From Photobacterium piscicola (GTDB taxonomy: Bacteria; Pseudomonadota; Gammaproteobacteria; Enterobacterales; Vibrionaceae), in contig NZ_FUZI01000001.1 of assembly GCF_900166965.1 (NCBI RefSeq), positions 496,001 through 560,000 of the forward strand: DNA of 64,000 nt, written 5' to 3'. Position numbers and translations under genes: made by a program. A model generated the notes under the pieces. The model had not been told where the DNA came from. It saw only the letters and a program-made list of their open reading frames with translations, and made no database searches. Of the stretch, positions 28,181 through 36,595 are shown one piece after another. Numbering within the stretch: position 1 is the stretch's first letter; each line of letters begins with the position of its first letter.

Positions 28181-28819
28181 ATGGCTATAGATTCAGATAT
28201 GATTGGGATCGAGGTTACTGTACTTACTCCATTTTACTATCATAGCATTCCAATTGCTGGTGGAAGTGCGACTATTACAGAGTGCTTATCGGATACTGCT
28301 TTTAATTTCGCATTGGCTTTTGCATTAGGGATGATGGATGGTGTTTGTTTGCCAGACACGCAAGACTATCGCCGTGATATTGGCTTAATGCCTTTTCGTT
28401 GTTCTATGTTGTTATCTAATAATGCGGAATTGTTACCAGCTCAAGTTCGTCGCCTTAACTTGGATTCAGAGGGTGGTTACAGCAATAGACTATATTGTGG
28501 TACCAGCAAAGGTAACCGTAAAGATTTTTATAGGGTGCAAGAGATTAATGTTGGTGCTATTTATCGTGGCGCTATTTTTGGGATGAATCCATTTAAAGAA
28601 TTTAACCAAAAATCATTAATAGTACGAGTAGGGAAGCATCGACAAGGTATTGTTGAGATTAAACCAATTACTATACCCAAGAAGGTTGTTTTAAATGCCT
28701 TTACGGCAAAGGTCTTTGGCAGAGATATAAGTATGGGTAAATATTTACTGCATAACATGCAACAATCAATACCAATGTCACCTGAAGATGCGCTATTAGA
28801 GGTACTTCTGTGGAATTGA
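28181..28819 (+). CDS. csc1: Type I-D subunit Cas5 (Csc1)
   Basis: A 212-residue RAMP protein expected to cap the 5' handle of the crRNA and contact the large subunit. The N-terminus IGIEVTVLTPFYYHS...ITECLSDTAFNFALAFALGMM is the Csc1 pattern (family: L.E.L.FYT..EIG...T...I.NTALCYALGL). Later FYRVQEINVGAIYRGAIFG and FNQKSLIVRVGKHRQG fit the rest of the RAMP fold. It begins 10 bases after csc2 with AAGGA upstream. Its stop overlaps the cas3' start by 10 bases. Confidence 0.8.
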   Translation: MAIDSDMIGIEVTVLTPFYYHSIPIAGGSATITECLSDTAFNFALAFALGMMDGVCLPDTQDYRRDIGLMPFRCSMLLSNNAELLPAQVRRLNLDSEGGYSNRLYCGTSKGNRKDFYRVQEINVGAIYRGAIFGMNPFKEFNQKSLIVRVGKHRQGIVEIKPITIPKKVVLNAFTAKVFGRDISMGKYLLHNMQQSIPMSPEDALLEVLLWN

Positions 28820-30807
28820 TTTCAAGCATAACTGTTTGTGGTCACGCGGTTCAGACGTCTCTTAATGGGATGTCTGAATTTCAGAATCAATTACTTAACG
28901 ACCCATCCCTTGTTCGTATGGCAGAAGCTCCTGCTGGTTGTGGCAAGTCTTATGCATTCCTTCGTGCAGTATTGAATGGTGATCGCGTTCTATTTGTCGT
29001 TCCGACAAGAAGACTGGCAATGAATCTAATTTCCACTCTACAGCATGATATGAGGAACAAGGGTTGGAGTGATGCCAAAATAAAGAATAAAATCTCACTG
29101 TGGTCAAGTGATGGTCGTGAAACGATGAAGGCCAATGGGGTTAAAAATGTTACTCAAAAAAGGCTTTTTGAATTAAGTGAGCTGTCACCATTAGCTGGTG
29201 GTGAAATTGTTGTGACTACACCTGAATCATTGGCATGGCTGACCTTAGATCCTGAAAGAAGTCCCATAAAAGGTGTGAGTGATAGAAGTGTACTAGATAT
29301 TGTTCAAAATTTTAATCATATTGTTTTTGATGAAATGCATACCATTGAAAAACGTGGGTTAAGTTTATCCCTAATCGTTTCTTGGTTGTGTGTACAATTT
29401 CCTCAATGGAATAGTAAGCTTTCATATTTATCTGCAACACCGATTGATTTAACAAAAGTTTTTGATTCTTTTGGTTTTAAGTCAACGGACATAACTTATA
29501 TATCTGAAAATGTGACTGATATTGATGAAAGTGATAGCAGAAGTGGACGCCGAGTTATTCACGGTGATGTTAAGATTAATTGTTATAAAGATACAACGCT
29601 TTCTGAATTGATTATTATTAATAAAGATCATGTTTTATCTGAGATTAGTGCTGATCGACAAATTATTTTAATCTATGATCAATTATTTGATGGCCTCTCT
29701 AAGGCATTACCAGAACTGGCACATGCTCTTAATGTGTTAGGACTAAAAACATTCCAATCTTTATTGATTTCGTCTGTAGATGATAGCCAAAAGGGTAATG
29801 CGTCATATCTCGGTTTTGCAAATGGTTCTGATAAGGATCCAAATAACTATCCTATTTTAATTGCGACATCATCAATAGAGATAGGTGTGACATTTAACTG
29901 CCGTTTAATGTTCATGGAACCTGGCTACAGTTCTGCAAGTATGGTACAGCGCATTGGTCGTGTTTCTCGTGGCGACTTTGATGGTTCTATATTCATGAGC
30001 TTAAAGAAAGAATGCTTGGCAAGACATATCTGGTTAAAGCAATTTGAGCATTGGGTAAGGAAACATCATGAGCACAAGGTGTCAATAAGGGATCTAACTG
30101 ATCTTTTAAGTGAAGATTTACCTATAAAAGCATGTTCACCCGAGTCAAGTTTACGCAGTACCAGAAGAAGGTCTGCTCCATCTTATGGGAGCATGTCATC
30201 GCAAGCAGCTGCAATTGCAGGATTATACTGGGCTTATGCTGAGCAACATATTGGATTACAAAAAGCCCGTAAAGAACTGTTACATGGCAAGGTGCCAGCG
30301 ATTGCAAATAAAATGAGCCACCTACTGTCAATAATTAAAAGACTAAGTAACGACATTGAGTATGAAGACGCATCGAAAAACTGGTTAACCTTATTTGAAA
30401 AAGAGGTTAAGACATTACGCTCTATACCAAAGACAGTAAAAGTAAGATCAACTTACACTGATGCGTCATGGAAAATACCTCGTGACTCCTTGCTTCGTGA
30501 TACCATTTTATTGGATAAATATGATCTTATTGAAAATTCAAAGGGCGAGATGGAACTTTGGATTGATGACCCCCATTGGCGAAATGGCTTAACTGATGAT
30601 CGCCGATCTGTTAAATCAGTTGAGTCACTTTGTTTTCCTCATACAGCAGAGCGGTTTCCGTCGAAGAAATTTGATTTACAGAAGAATATGCTTAGCATTA
30701 TAGATAATGTTCTTTCCGATGAATTTCAACCTGAGAATGTCATTGTAGCATTGGAGGCTGTTCGGTCCTTGGCACTCATGACAGGATTAATTTGTATTGA
30801 TGAATGA
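28810..30807 (+). CDS. cas3': Cas3' helicase without HD domain (type I-D)
   Basis: A 665-residue SF2 helicase that should unwind target DNA after R-loop formation. Motifs: PAGCGKS (41-47, Walker A), VPTRRLA, FDEMH (173-177), LSATP (207-211) and MVQRIGRVSRGD (378-389). No HD nuclease domain is fused, so the HD domain of Cas10d must supply the nuclease, which is the I-D arrangement. In I-F, Cas3 is fused to Cas2 and has its own HD domain, so this is not an I-F Cas3. The start is GTG, with TTAGAGG 7 nt upstream inside csc1. It is the last protein gene before array 2. Confidence 0.87.
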   Translation: MELISSITVCGHAVQTSLNGMSEFQNQLLNDPSLVRMAEAPAGCGKSYAFLRAVLNGDRVLFVVPTRRLAMNLISTLQHDMRNKGWSDAKIKNKISLWSSDGRETMKANGVKNVTQKRLFELSELSPLAGGEIVVTTPESLAWLTLDPERSPIKGVSDRSVLDIVQNFNHIVFDEMHTIEKRGLSLSLIVSWLCVQFPQWNSKLSYLSATPIDLTKVFDSFGFKSTDITYISENVTDIDESDSRSGRRVIHGDVKINCYKDTTLSELIIINKDHVLSEISADRQIILIYDQLFDGLSKALPELAHALNVLGLKTFQSLLISSVDDSQKGNASYLGFANGSDKDPNNYPILIATSSIEIGVTFNCRLMFMEPGYSSASMVQRIGRVSRGDFDGSIFMSLKKECLARHIWLKQFEHWVRKHHEHKVSIRDLTDLLSEDLPIKACSPESSLRSTRRRSAPSYGSMSSQAAAIAGLYWAYAEQHIGLQKARKELLHGKVPAIANKMSHLLSIIKRLSNDIEYEDASKNWLTLFEKEVKTLRSIPKTVKVRSTYTDASWKIPRDSLLRDTILLDKYDLIENSKGEMELWIDDPHWRNGLTDDRRSVKSVESLCFPHTAERFPSKKFDLQKNMLSIIDNVLSDEFQPENVIVALEAVRSLALMTGLICIDE

Positions 30808-30882
30808 GATTGAATTTATACCCTTATTTTTTAGCATTTGTAACCCATTGATTTATTGAAGATAAAAAGCAAAGGTTTTAAA

Positions 30883-30948
30883 AAGGGGTAAAGTTGATAT
30901 TTTCAGGTAACATATTGAAAAAATGAAGAATATTAGAAGAAACCTTCA
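30883..30948 (+). promoter_or_regulatory. Leader of CRISPR array 2
   Basis: The 66 bases before the first repeat match the array 1 leader in length and in the blocks GGGTAAA, TATTGAAAA and TTCA, in the same positions. It starts 75 bases after the cas3' stop, so the array may also be read from the cas operon. Confidence 0.75.
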
Positions 30949-31216
30949 GTGTGCCGTGATGTACGCGGCTTGATAGTACAAGCCAAGTTCGACAGCACTA
31001 AATGATTAGTGTGCCGTGATGTACGCGGCTTGATAGCAAAGTGAGCGGTAGTTATTTAATTAAAATGAGTGTGCCGTGATGTACGCGGCTTGATAGAGTT
31101 GTTTTTTACGAGTTCATCGAAATTTGAAGTGTGCCGTGATGTACGCGGCTTGATAGTATGAGTTAGAAGTTATGTATGAATCTAATGCGTGTGCCGTGAT
31201 GTACGCGGCTTAATAG
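30949..31216 (+). CRISPR. CRISPR array 2, 5 repeats, 4 spacers
   Basis: Repeats start at 30949, 31009, 31069, 31129 and 31189, with constant 32-bp spacers. The repeat is the same 28 bp as in array 1 but in plus orientation. The last copy has one change (CTTAATAG instead of CTTGATAG), the decay expected at the end away from the leader. The array faces away from array 1, so both arrays point outwards from the cas genes. Confidence 0.98.
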
Positions 31217-31290
31217 TTTAAATCTGAATATCGCGGGTAAGGGGAAACGACTACCTTCGTGAATTAAATGCGTCGACAGTAATAAACAAT

Positions 31291-31321
31291 AAAAAAGCTA
31301 ACATTTGTTGTTAGCTTTTTA
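31291..31321. terminator. Bidirectional terminator between array 2 and the RluA gene
   Basis: AGCTAAC/GTTAGCT arms with a 7-nt loop, flanked by a run of A on the left and of T on the right. It ends both the rightward CRISPR transcript and the leftward rluA-family gene. Confidence 0.88.
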
Positions 31322-31344
31322 GATTTACACCATTCAAAGTTTAC

Positions 31345-33012
31345 TTAAAAATCGGCATCGACCTCAAACACCATAGGTTCGCCAGTGACAGGGTGGTTTA
31401 GGCCAAGGTATTGTGCATGTAGATGTAAGCGGTTTGCTTTTTGACCGTATAAATCATCACCGACAATCGGCATGTTCATACCGTTTTGGTGGGCTGAGTG
31501 AATGCGTAGTTGGTGAGTACGGCCTGTTTTAGGGTAATAATAGACCTTAGTTTTACCGTCTTTACGTTCGAGAACCTGCCATTTTGTGAGTGCAGGTTTA
31601 CCATGTTCATAACAGACTAATTGGCGTGGACGATCGTCTAAATCAACCCGCATTGGTAAGTTAATCTCACCGTGATCTTGCTCGGCAATACCATCTAATA
31701 ATGCCACGTAACGTTTTTCTGCGGTGCGTTCAATAAACTGTTTTTGCAAGGCTTTATGCGCATCTTTGGTAAGCGCAATGACTATTAGCCCTGAGGTTGA
31801 CATATCTAGACGGTGCACAATCAGAGGGCTATCACTGTCAGGGAACATCGTTTGCATGCGGCTATAAACTGAATCGGTGATGGTTTTACCAGGAACTGAA
31901 AGAAACTCTGCCGGTTTATTGATAACCACCATCGCATCGTCTTGATACACAATCTCTAACTCTTTGCCTTCTGCTGGATTTTGTAATAGCGGATTAGCAT
32001 CAATGTTAAGGCCAGCCAACATATGTTGAAGAATCGGTTCGCATTTGTTTTTGCAGGCTTCATAAAAGTATTTATGTTTGCGAATTTGCGCAGCAGGTGA
32101 GGCTCCCCACCAAAATTTAGCCATCGCTAAAGGCTTCAGGTGTTGCTTAAAGGCATGCTGAAGTAATTTAATGGTGGCGCAATCTCCTGCACCTTGTGGC
32201 GGTGTTATACCACCAAAGAGATCATTTAAATCTTGTGTTTCGCCATACTGATTTAGAAATTGATATTGTGCGTAGCGCTGTTGTTGTAATGCAGTCGTTA
32301 AGCTGTCGTATTCTGATTTGAGTAAGGTCAACTCTGCCGTATCAGCTTGTAACTTATGGCTAATATCAGCCAGTGTTTGAGCCCATTGCTGACGAATTGT
32401 TTTCTGTTGGTGCTTATCAAACGCACTTTCACGGGCTAAGCGATGGAATTCTTGAGTCATGAATTCGCTATCGTTACTTTTCTCCGCCTCTTTGCGTTGT
32501 AATTTACGTTGTTTGCGCTGTTCGATCATCTGTAAGCGAAATGATTCAGCGGCTAACTCTGCTTGAGTTTGAGCTGTTTGATACTGCTGTTGTAATTGAA
32601 TGTAGCTTGGCTTGGATTCAATTACGGTTATTTTAGTCATCACTTCATCAATCGATGCTTGTTGAGCTTGAATTGCTGGGGCGATGTTTTGCTCATCACA
32701 TACTGGCGGAACAAAATGGGGTAGATGGGTTAGATTGGCAATCTTGTCTGAAAATGCCGATAAATAACCAAGTTCACCTTGTTGGTTTTGAACCAATAAC
32801 ACCCCAAACATGTGACCAATCGCATCATTATTGTCCAACCCAAAATTATGCAGCCATTGATCTTGAGTCGCGATATGTTGTTGTAACTCTTGAGCCGCTA
32901 ATACACATAATGGATGAGGTGTGTAGCAAAATGGAAACGTAAAACGCTCAGGTAGCGGTAGCGTATCAATAGCGGCAATGAAGCGAGTAAAATGATGATT
33001 AGATGCGTGCAT
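31345..33012 (-). CDS. RluA-family pseudouridine synthase with long N-terminal region
   Basis: A 555-residue RNA-modifying enzyme that isomerises uridine in RNA; the exact site is not known. The catalytic domain (about 355-555) has VVINKPAEFLSVPGK, HRLDMSTSGL (400-409, catalytic Asp403) and GRTHQLRIHSAH. The first 350 residues, with a glutamine-rich coiled coil (about 120-240), are typical of the long RluA paralogues of Vibrionaceae. The frame is open further up, but the family begins near MHASNHHFTRF, so the ATG at 33012 is chosen; it lacks a clear ribosome binding site. It borders the CRISPR island on the right. Confidence 0.82.
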   Translation of the reverse strand: MHASNHHFTRFIAAIDTLPLPERFTFPFCYTPHPLCVLAAQELQQHIATQDQWLHNFGLDNNDAIGHMFGVLLVQNQQGELGYLSAFSDKIANLTHLPHFVPPVCDEQNIAPAIQAQQASIDEVMTKITVIESKPSYIQLQQQYQTAQTQAELAAESFRLQMIEQRKQRKLQRKEAEKSNDSEFMTQEFHRLARESAFDKHQQKTIRQQWAQTLADISHKLQADTAELTLLKSEYDSLTTALQQQRYAQYQFLNQYGETQDLNDLFGGITPPQGAGDCATIKLLQHAFKQHLKPLAMAKFWWGASPAAQIRKHKYFYEACKNKCEPILQHMLAGLNIDANPLLQNPAEGKELEIVYQDDAMVVINKPAEFLSVPGKTITDSVYSRMQTMFPDSDSPLIVHRLDMSTSGLIVIALTKDAHKALQKQFIERTAEKRYVALLDGIAEQDHGEINLPMRVDLDDRPRQLVCYEHGKPALTKWQVLERKDGKTKVYYYPKTGRTHQLRIHSAHQNGMNMPIVGDDLYGQKANRLHLHAQYLGLNHPVTGEPMVFEVDADF

Positions 33013-33258
33013 GATGGTATCTATTACGAACAAGGGCGGCGATTCTAGCATTTTTAACGTTAAAATTCGAGTTAACGTAAGCTTCCTATTTTCTTGAGTA
33101 TTCAAATATAATTTTTGATGAAATTTATTACTTCGTAATTGGATATATATTAAAGAACAAAAATTGAATATTAATATTACTTTTTTATGATAGCGACATT
33201 TTAAAACTTTAGGCTTATAGTCAATTCCAGATATTTAAGATAATTACTGAGGTGTATC

Positions 33259-33540
33259 ATGAGCTTAAAAATCAAATGTGAACATATGGAATTAACTGAT
33301 TCAATTAAATCATCAGTTGCTGGTTATATTGAAGAAATGATGGTTATTGATCCTGAGTTTAAACATATTCATGTTGATATCATCAAAGAAGATACAGGTT
33401 ATGCTGTTGATTTAAAAATGGATACAGAAGAATTTAATAAAGTAAGTGCTAAAGCTCATAATGTAAATTTAGATGAGTGTATGAAAGAAGCATTTTTTCA
33501 TTTTGAAAAAGTAATTGAAAAGAAAGTCGCTCACCAATAA
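33259..33540 (+). CDS. HPF/RaiA-like ribosome-associated factor
   Basis: A 93-residue protein of the hibernation factor/sigma-54 modulation family, which binds the decoding region of the 30S subunit in resting cells. It has the short beta-alpha-beta-beta-beta-alpha plan, with LKIKCEHMELTDSIKSSV at the start and the closing helix CMKEAFFHFEKVIEKKV. It is more acidic than the usual HPF, so it may be a divergent paralogue. It has GAGG 8 nt before the ATG and a terminator right after. Confidence 0.75.
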   Translation: MSLKIKCEHMELTDSIKSSVAGYIEEMMVIDPEFKHIHVDIIKEDTGYAVDLKMDTEEFNKVSAKAHNVNLDECMKEAFFHFEKVIEKKVAHQ

Positions 33541-33564
33541 TAGGTGCTGCGCATGAAAATAAAG

Positions 33565-33590
33565 AAAAGGCTCTTATTTGAGCCTTTTTT
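33565..33590 (+). terminator. Terminator of the HPF-like gene
   Basis: AAAAGGCTC/GAGCCTTTT arms with a 6-nt loop and a T-run, 25 bases after the stop codon. Confidence 0.9.
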
Positions 33591-33651
33591 ATTGTGTATT
33601 AATTAGTTATTTTAGAATATTAAAATTGTTAAAATAAAAAGAGAATACAGA

Positions 33652-34152
33652 TTAATTATTGATTACTTGACGGGTTGTAACTAAACAAATATCCGGTAAT
33701 TGGTCGGTTAAAAAAGCCTGTTTGCCTTTAATTCGTTTACTATTTAAAACGTAAGTTCTGTCATTGAGTTTGCCTTGAAAATCCCATTTACTGAATGCTT
33801 CGTGGCGTGCATCTGAACAAGATGTTTGTAATACATAACTTTCAGTGACCGATGTATCACAACCTCCGGCTATATTTTTTACACCATGAAAGGTGACATG
33901 GCTATCACGATCTCGATAGCTGGTTACTGCCAGTGCATTGAAGAGGTGAACATCAGTTGTATTACCGTTATAAGATAAAATACGATGTGGATTTGTCTTT
34001 AATGTTACTTCTGCTAATTGTATTAATTCACTCGAACAAGAGTTGTTTAAATGTTTTACCACATTGTCCATTGATGTTTTGGCATTAACTGGCGCGATTA
34101 ATACACTAGGTAATAAGCAGAAACTGGCAACTAAAATCTGTACACCTTTCAT
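33652..34152 (-). CDS. Secreted hypothetical protein at the end of the cyo operon
   Basis: A 166-residue protein with a signal peptide (about 1-24, cleavage after VNA) and four cysteines in the mature part (near residues 39, 98, 112 and 156) that could form two disulfides in the periplasm. No family is recognised. It starts 13 bases after the PCuAC gene, so it is the last gene of the cyo-sco-pcuC transcript. Confidence 0.6.
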   Translation of the reverse strand: MKGVQILVASFCLLPSVLIAPVNAKTSMDNVVKHLNNSCSSELIQLAEVTLKTNPHRILSYNGNTTDVHLFNALAVTSYRDRDSHVTFHGVKNIAGGCDTSVTESYVLQTSCSDARHEAFSKWDFQGKLNDRTYVLNSKRIKGKQAFLTDQLPDICLVTTRQVINN

Positions 34153-34165
34153 ACGTCACTCCGCA

Positions 34166-34669
34166 TTAATACTTTTTAATTGGCATCACTAAAAGTTGTA
34201 CATCGAACTGTTTACCATTATCTTGTTTCATGGTCACTGTGATCACTTGATTTGGTTTAAGGTCTTGTTTGACACCCATAAACATTAGGTGATATCCCTT
34301 GCTTGCAAGAATTAGGTTGCCATTGGCAGGGATCTCAAGTTTATCCACTTTACGCATTGCCATCGTATTATCACGCATAAACATACGGTGAAATTCTGTA
34401 TGTTTAGCAATTGCTGTACTCGCGCTAACGAGAGTGATTGCTGTATCTCCATTATTGATGATCTTCATGTAGCCAGCGCTAACACTCGCGCCTGGGATCG
34501 TGGCTTTTACGGTTGCATTTTCAATTGTTAATGTGGAATCTACTTTTTGAACCTCAGTGTAGTTTTGCTGAGATTGAACATGGTTGTCGGTATGAGTTAC
34601 ATCCGCTGCAAAAGCCGTAGCATGAAAACAACTCATTAATAATGCAAGGTACAAGGCACTTCTTTTCAT
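34166..34669 (-). CDS. Periplasmic copper chaperone PCu(A)C
   Basis: A 167-residue periplasmic Cu(I) carrier. The signal peptide is 1-21 (ending AFA). The metal motif H-x10-M-x21-H-x-M is exactly spaced: His94, Met105, His127, Met129. It follows the SCO gene by 9 bases. PCuAC and SCO usually load copper into terminal oxidases, so here the target is probably CuB of the adjacent cyo oxidase, which has no CuA; this is an inference from position. Confidence 0.88.
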   Translation of the reverse strand: MKRSALYLALLMSCFHATAFAADVTHTDNHVQSQQNYTEVQKVDSTLTIENATVKATIPGASVSAGYMKIINNGDTAITLVSASTAIAKHTEFHRMFMRDNTMAMRKVDKLEIPANGNLILASKGYHLMFMGVKQDLKPNQVITVTMKQDNGKQFDVQLLVMPIKKY

Positions 34670-34678
34670 TGTTATCTC

Positions 34679-35299
34679 CTATTTTTTAGCAATGGTTTTT
34701 TCATAAATACGTTCAATGCCCGCAGCTAATTCGACTGGGGTCGTGTTGTGGCTCATCGCTCCCACTAGCTTGCCTGTGTTATCAATAATGTAAAAACGAG
34801 AAGAGTGATCGACGGTATAGCTTAATTCAGATGATTCCATATCAACAATGTCAAAATAAACACCATATTGTTTCGTTAAAGCGTCTATTTGTTGGTTGGT
34901 ACCGGTTAAGCCAATAACCCGTTCATCGAAGTATTTAGCGAATTTATTTAATGACACTAAATCATCGCGTTCAGGATCGACACTGACGAATAATCCTTGT
35001 ACATGTTGATAGGTTGCAGGTGATAAGCGTGAAAAAGCCGCTGATAATGTGCCCATGGAAGAGGGGCAGACTTCAGCACAGTTTAAAAAACCAAAATAGA
35101 GCACCACAATATTGCCTTTAAATTGATCAAGGCTGACATTGCCGTTTATACTGTTTAGTTCAAATGGACCGCCAAGATCTTTTAGTGGTTTTACATTTTC
35201 ACCAACAGGGATTGTGGTGTTATAAATATAGCATCCCATTAAGGTGGCCAGAAACAGAGCGCCAACAAGAAGCACTATTTTAGTTGGGTTTTTAGTCAT
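34679..35299 (-). CDS. SCO1/SenC-family copper chaperone
   Basis: A 206-residue membrane-anchored thioredoxin-fold protein. The N-terminal helix is about 7-27. The copper-binding cysteines are in LNCAEVCPS (Cys74 and Cys78), and the partner histidine is in VDHSSRFYI (about 165). The ATG overlaps the cyoE stop by 4 bases, so the two are coupled. It should help put copper into the heme-copper oxidase encoded upstream. Confidence 0.9.
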   Translation of the reverse strand: MTKNPTKIVLLVGALFLATLMGCYIYNTTIPVGENVKPLKDLGGPFELNSINGNVSLDQFKGNIVVLYFGFLNCAEVCPSSMGTLSAAFSRLSPATYQHVQGLFVSVDPERDDLVSLNKFAKYFDERVIGLTGTNQQIDALTKQYGVYFDIVDMESSELSYTVDHSSRFYIIDNTGKLVGAMSHNTTPVELAAGIERIYEKTIAKK

Positions 35300-36213
35300 G
35301 AATGAGGCTCCATTACTACGGTAGGTAATGCATTAACTTGATAGTCATCAGCAATGGTCTCAGATGAAAAATCAAGTGAAATTAACGTACAAAACACCAT
35401 GATATTGAAAATGGAACATAACAGCATTTTTTTACCCCACTGAGCATTAGGGACTTTTTGATAACCTACTTTGGCAATATACAGCCAATGTAAGCTCACT
35501 AATCCCATTCCTAATGCATACCAGCTACCCGCATAACCAAGATAAGTCAGTGTTAATGCTGCCATCGCAAAGGCAATGATATAACCAATAATATGGTAAC
35601 GCGCACGAGCAATGCCGATTTCAACGGGTAAAACTGGAATTGAGGCTGATTTGTAATCATCGAAACGGTAAATTGCAATTGCGTATGAGTGAGGTATTTG
35701 CCATAAGCAGAATGTAATAAACAGTATTGCAGCACCGCTATCAAATTGTCCTGTTACAGCGCAATAACCGATAACGGGAGGACAAGCGCCTGATAAGCCA
35801 CCAATTAAAGTGCCGTAAATTGATTTACGTTTGAAATAGAGGCTATATAAGCCAACGTAAACTACAAAACCAAGCACGCCAAATTGAAAGGCAACGGTGG
35901 AAGTGTATTTATAAAGTGTAAAAAATCCGCCAATACATAATATTGTTGCCCACATTAATGCATATGAGACGGGAATGATTTTTTTGACTAATTCTCGCTC
36001 ACAGGTACGTTTCATTAATTTATCAATATCTATATCGATAACATTATTGAACACGCAACCTGATGCAACAATCAAGGTGGTACCAATACAGACAGCTAAG
36101 AGTAATACGCCATCAATATTACCTTGAGATGCCAGTAATACACCACCGATGGCTGCAATGAGATTGCCACCGATAATGCCCGGTTTGGTCAGTTTCAGAT
36201 AAGGTTTAATCAT
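35296..36213 (-). CDS. cyoE: Heme O synthase (protoheme IX farnesyltransferase)
   Basis: A 305-residue inner-membrane prenyltransferase that makes heme O for the bo-type oxidase from protoheme and farnesyl diphosphate. It has about nine membrane helices. The first Asp-rich motif is NNVIDIDIDKLMKRT (about 56-70) and the second is YRFDDYKSASIPVLPVE. It follows cyoD by 13 bases with AGGAGG upstream. Its place and length fit cyoE of the cyo operon. Confidence 0.93.
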   Translation of the reverse strand: MIKPYLKLTKPGIIGGNLIAAIGGVLLASQGNIDGVLLLAVCIGTTLIVASGCVFNNVIDIDIDKLMKRTCERELVKKIIPVSYALMWATILCIGGFFTLYKYTSTVAFQFGVLGFVVYVGLYSLYFKRKSIYGTLIGGLSGACPPVIGYCAVTGQFDSGAAILFITFCLWQIPHSYAIAIYRFDDYKSASIPVLPVEIGIARARYHIIGYIIAFAMAALTLTYLGYAGSWYALGMGLVSLHWLYIAKVGYQKVPNAQWGKKMLLCSIFNIMVFCTLISLDFSSETIADDYQVNALPTVVMEPHS

Positions 36214-36226
36214 AGAACCTCCTTGA

Positions 36227-36595
36227 TCAATGACCCATTAGCATGTTGTGGTTTAAGTGATCCATGATCCACAACGAACCAATAAGAATAATAGCCACAA
36301 TAACGACCACGAATACAGCTGACGACGTATTCCACATTTGTTCAGACGAGGTGTTCATATGCAGGAAGAACACCAGCTGGACTAATATCTGTGCAACAGC
36401 GAACACCATGATCACGCCAATAATGAATTGGGTCGAACCGACGCCAGCCATCACCATTGCAAAAGGTACAATGGTTAAAATAATAGAGAATACTAGCCCT
36501 CGAACATATTCTTTTACGCTGCCGTGGGCTTGGCCGCCTTGACCATGCGCCGTTGAATGTTCGTTAGTCGAGTGTTGGTTAGTTGAATTGCCCAT
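36227..36595 (-). CDS. cyoD: Cytochrome bo3 quinol oxidase subunit IV
   Basis: A 122-residue protein with a His/Gly-rich N-terminal tail (1-28) and three membrane helices (about 32-52, 57-77, 90-110). It is a small structural subunit that helps assemble subunit I and CuB. It shares its first base with the cyoC stop. Confidence 0.9.
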   Translation of the reverse strand: MGNSTNQHSTNEHSTAHGQGGQAHGSVKEYVRGLVFSIILTIVPFAMVMAGVGSTQFIIGVIMVFAVAQILVQLVFFLHMNTSSEQMWNTSSAVFVVVIVAIILIGSLWIMDHLNHNMLMGH

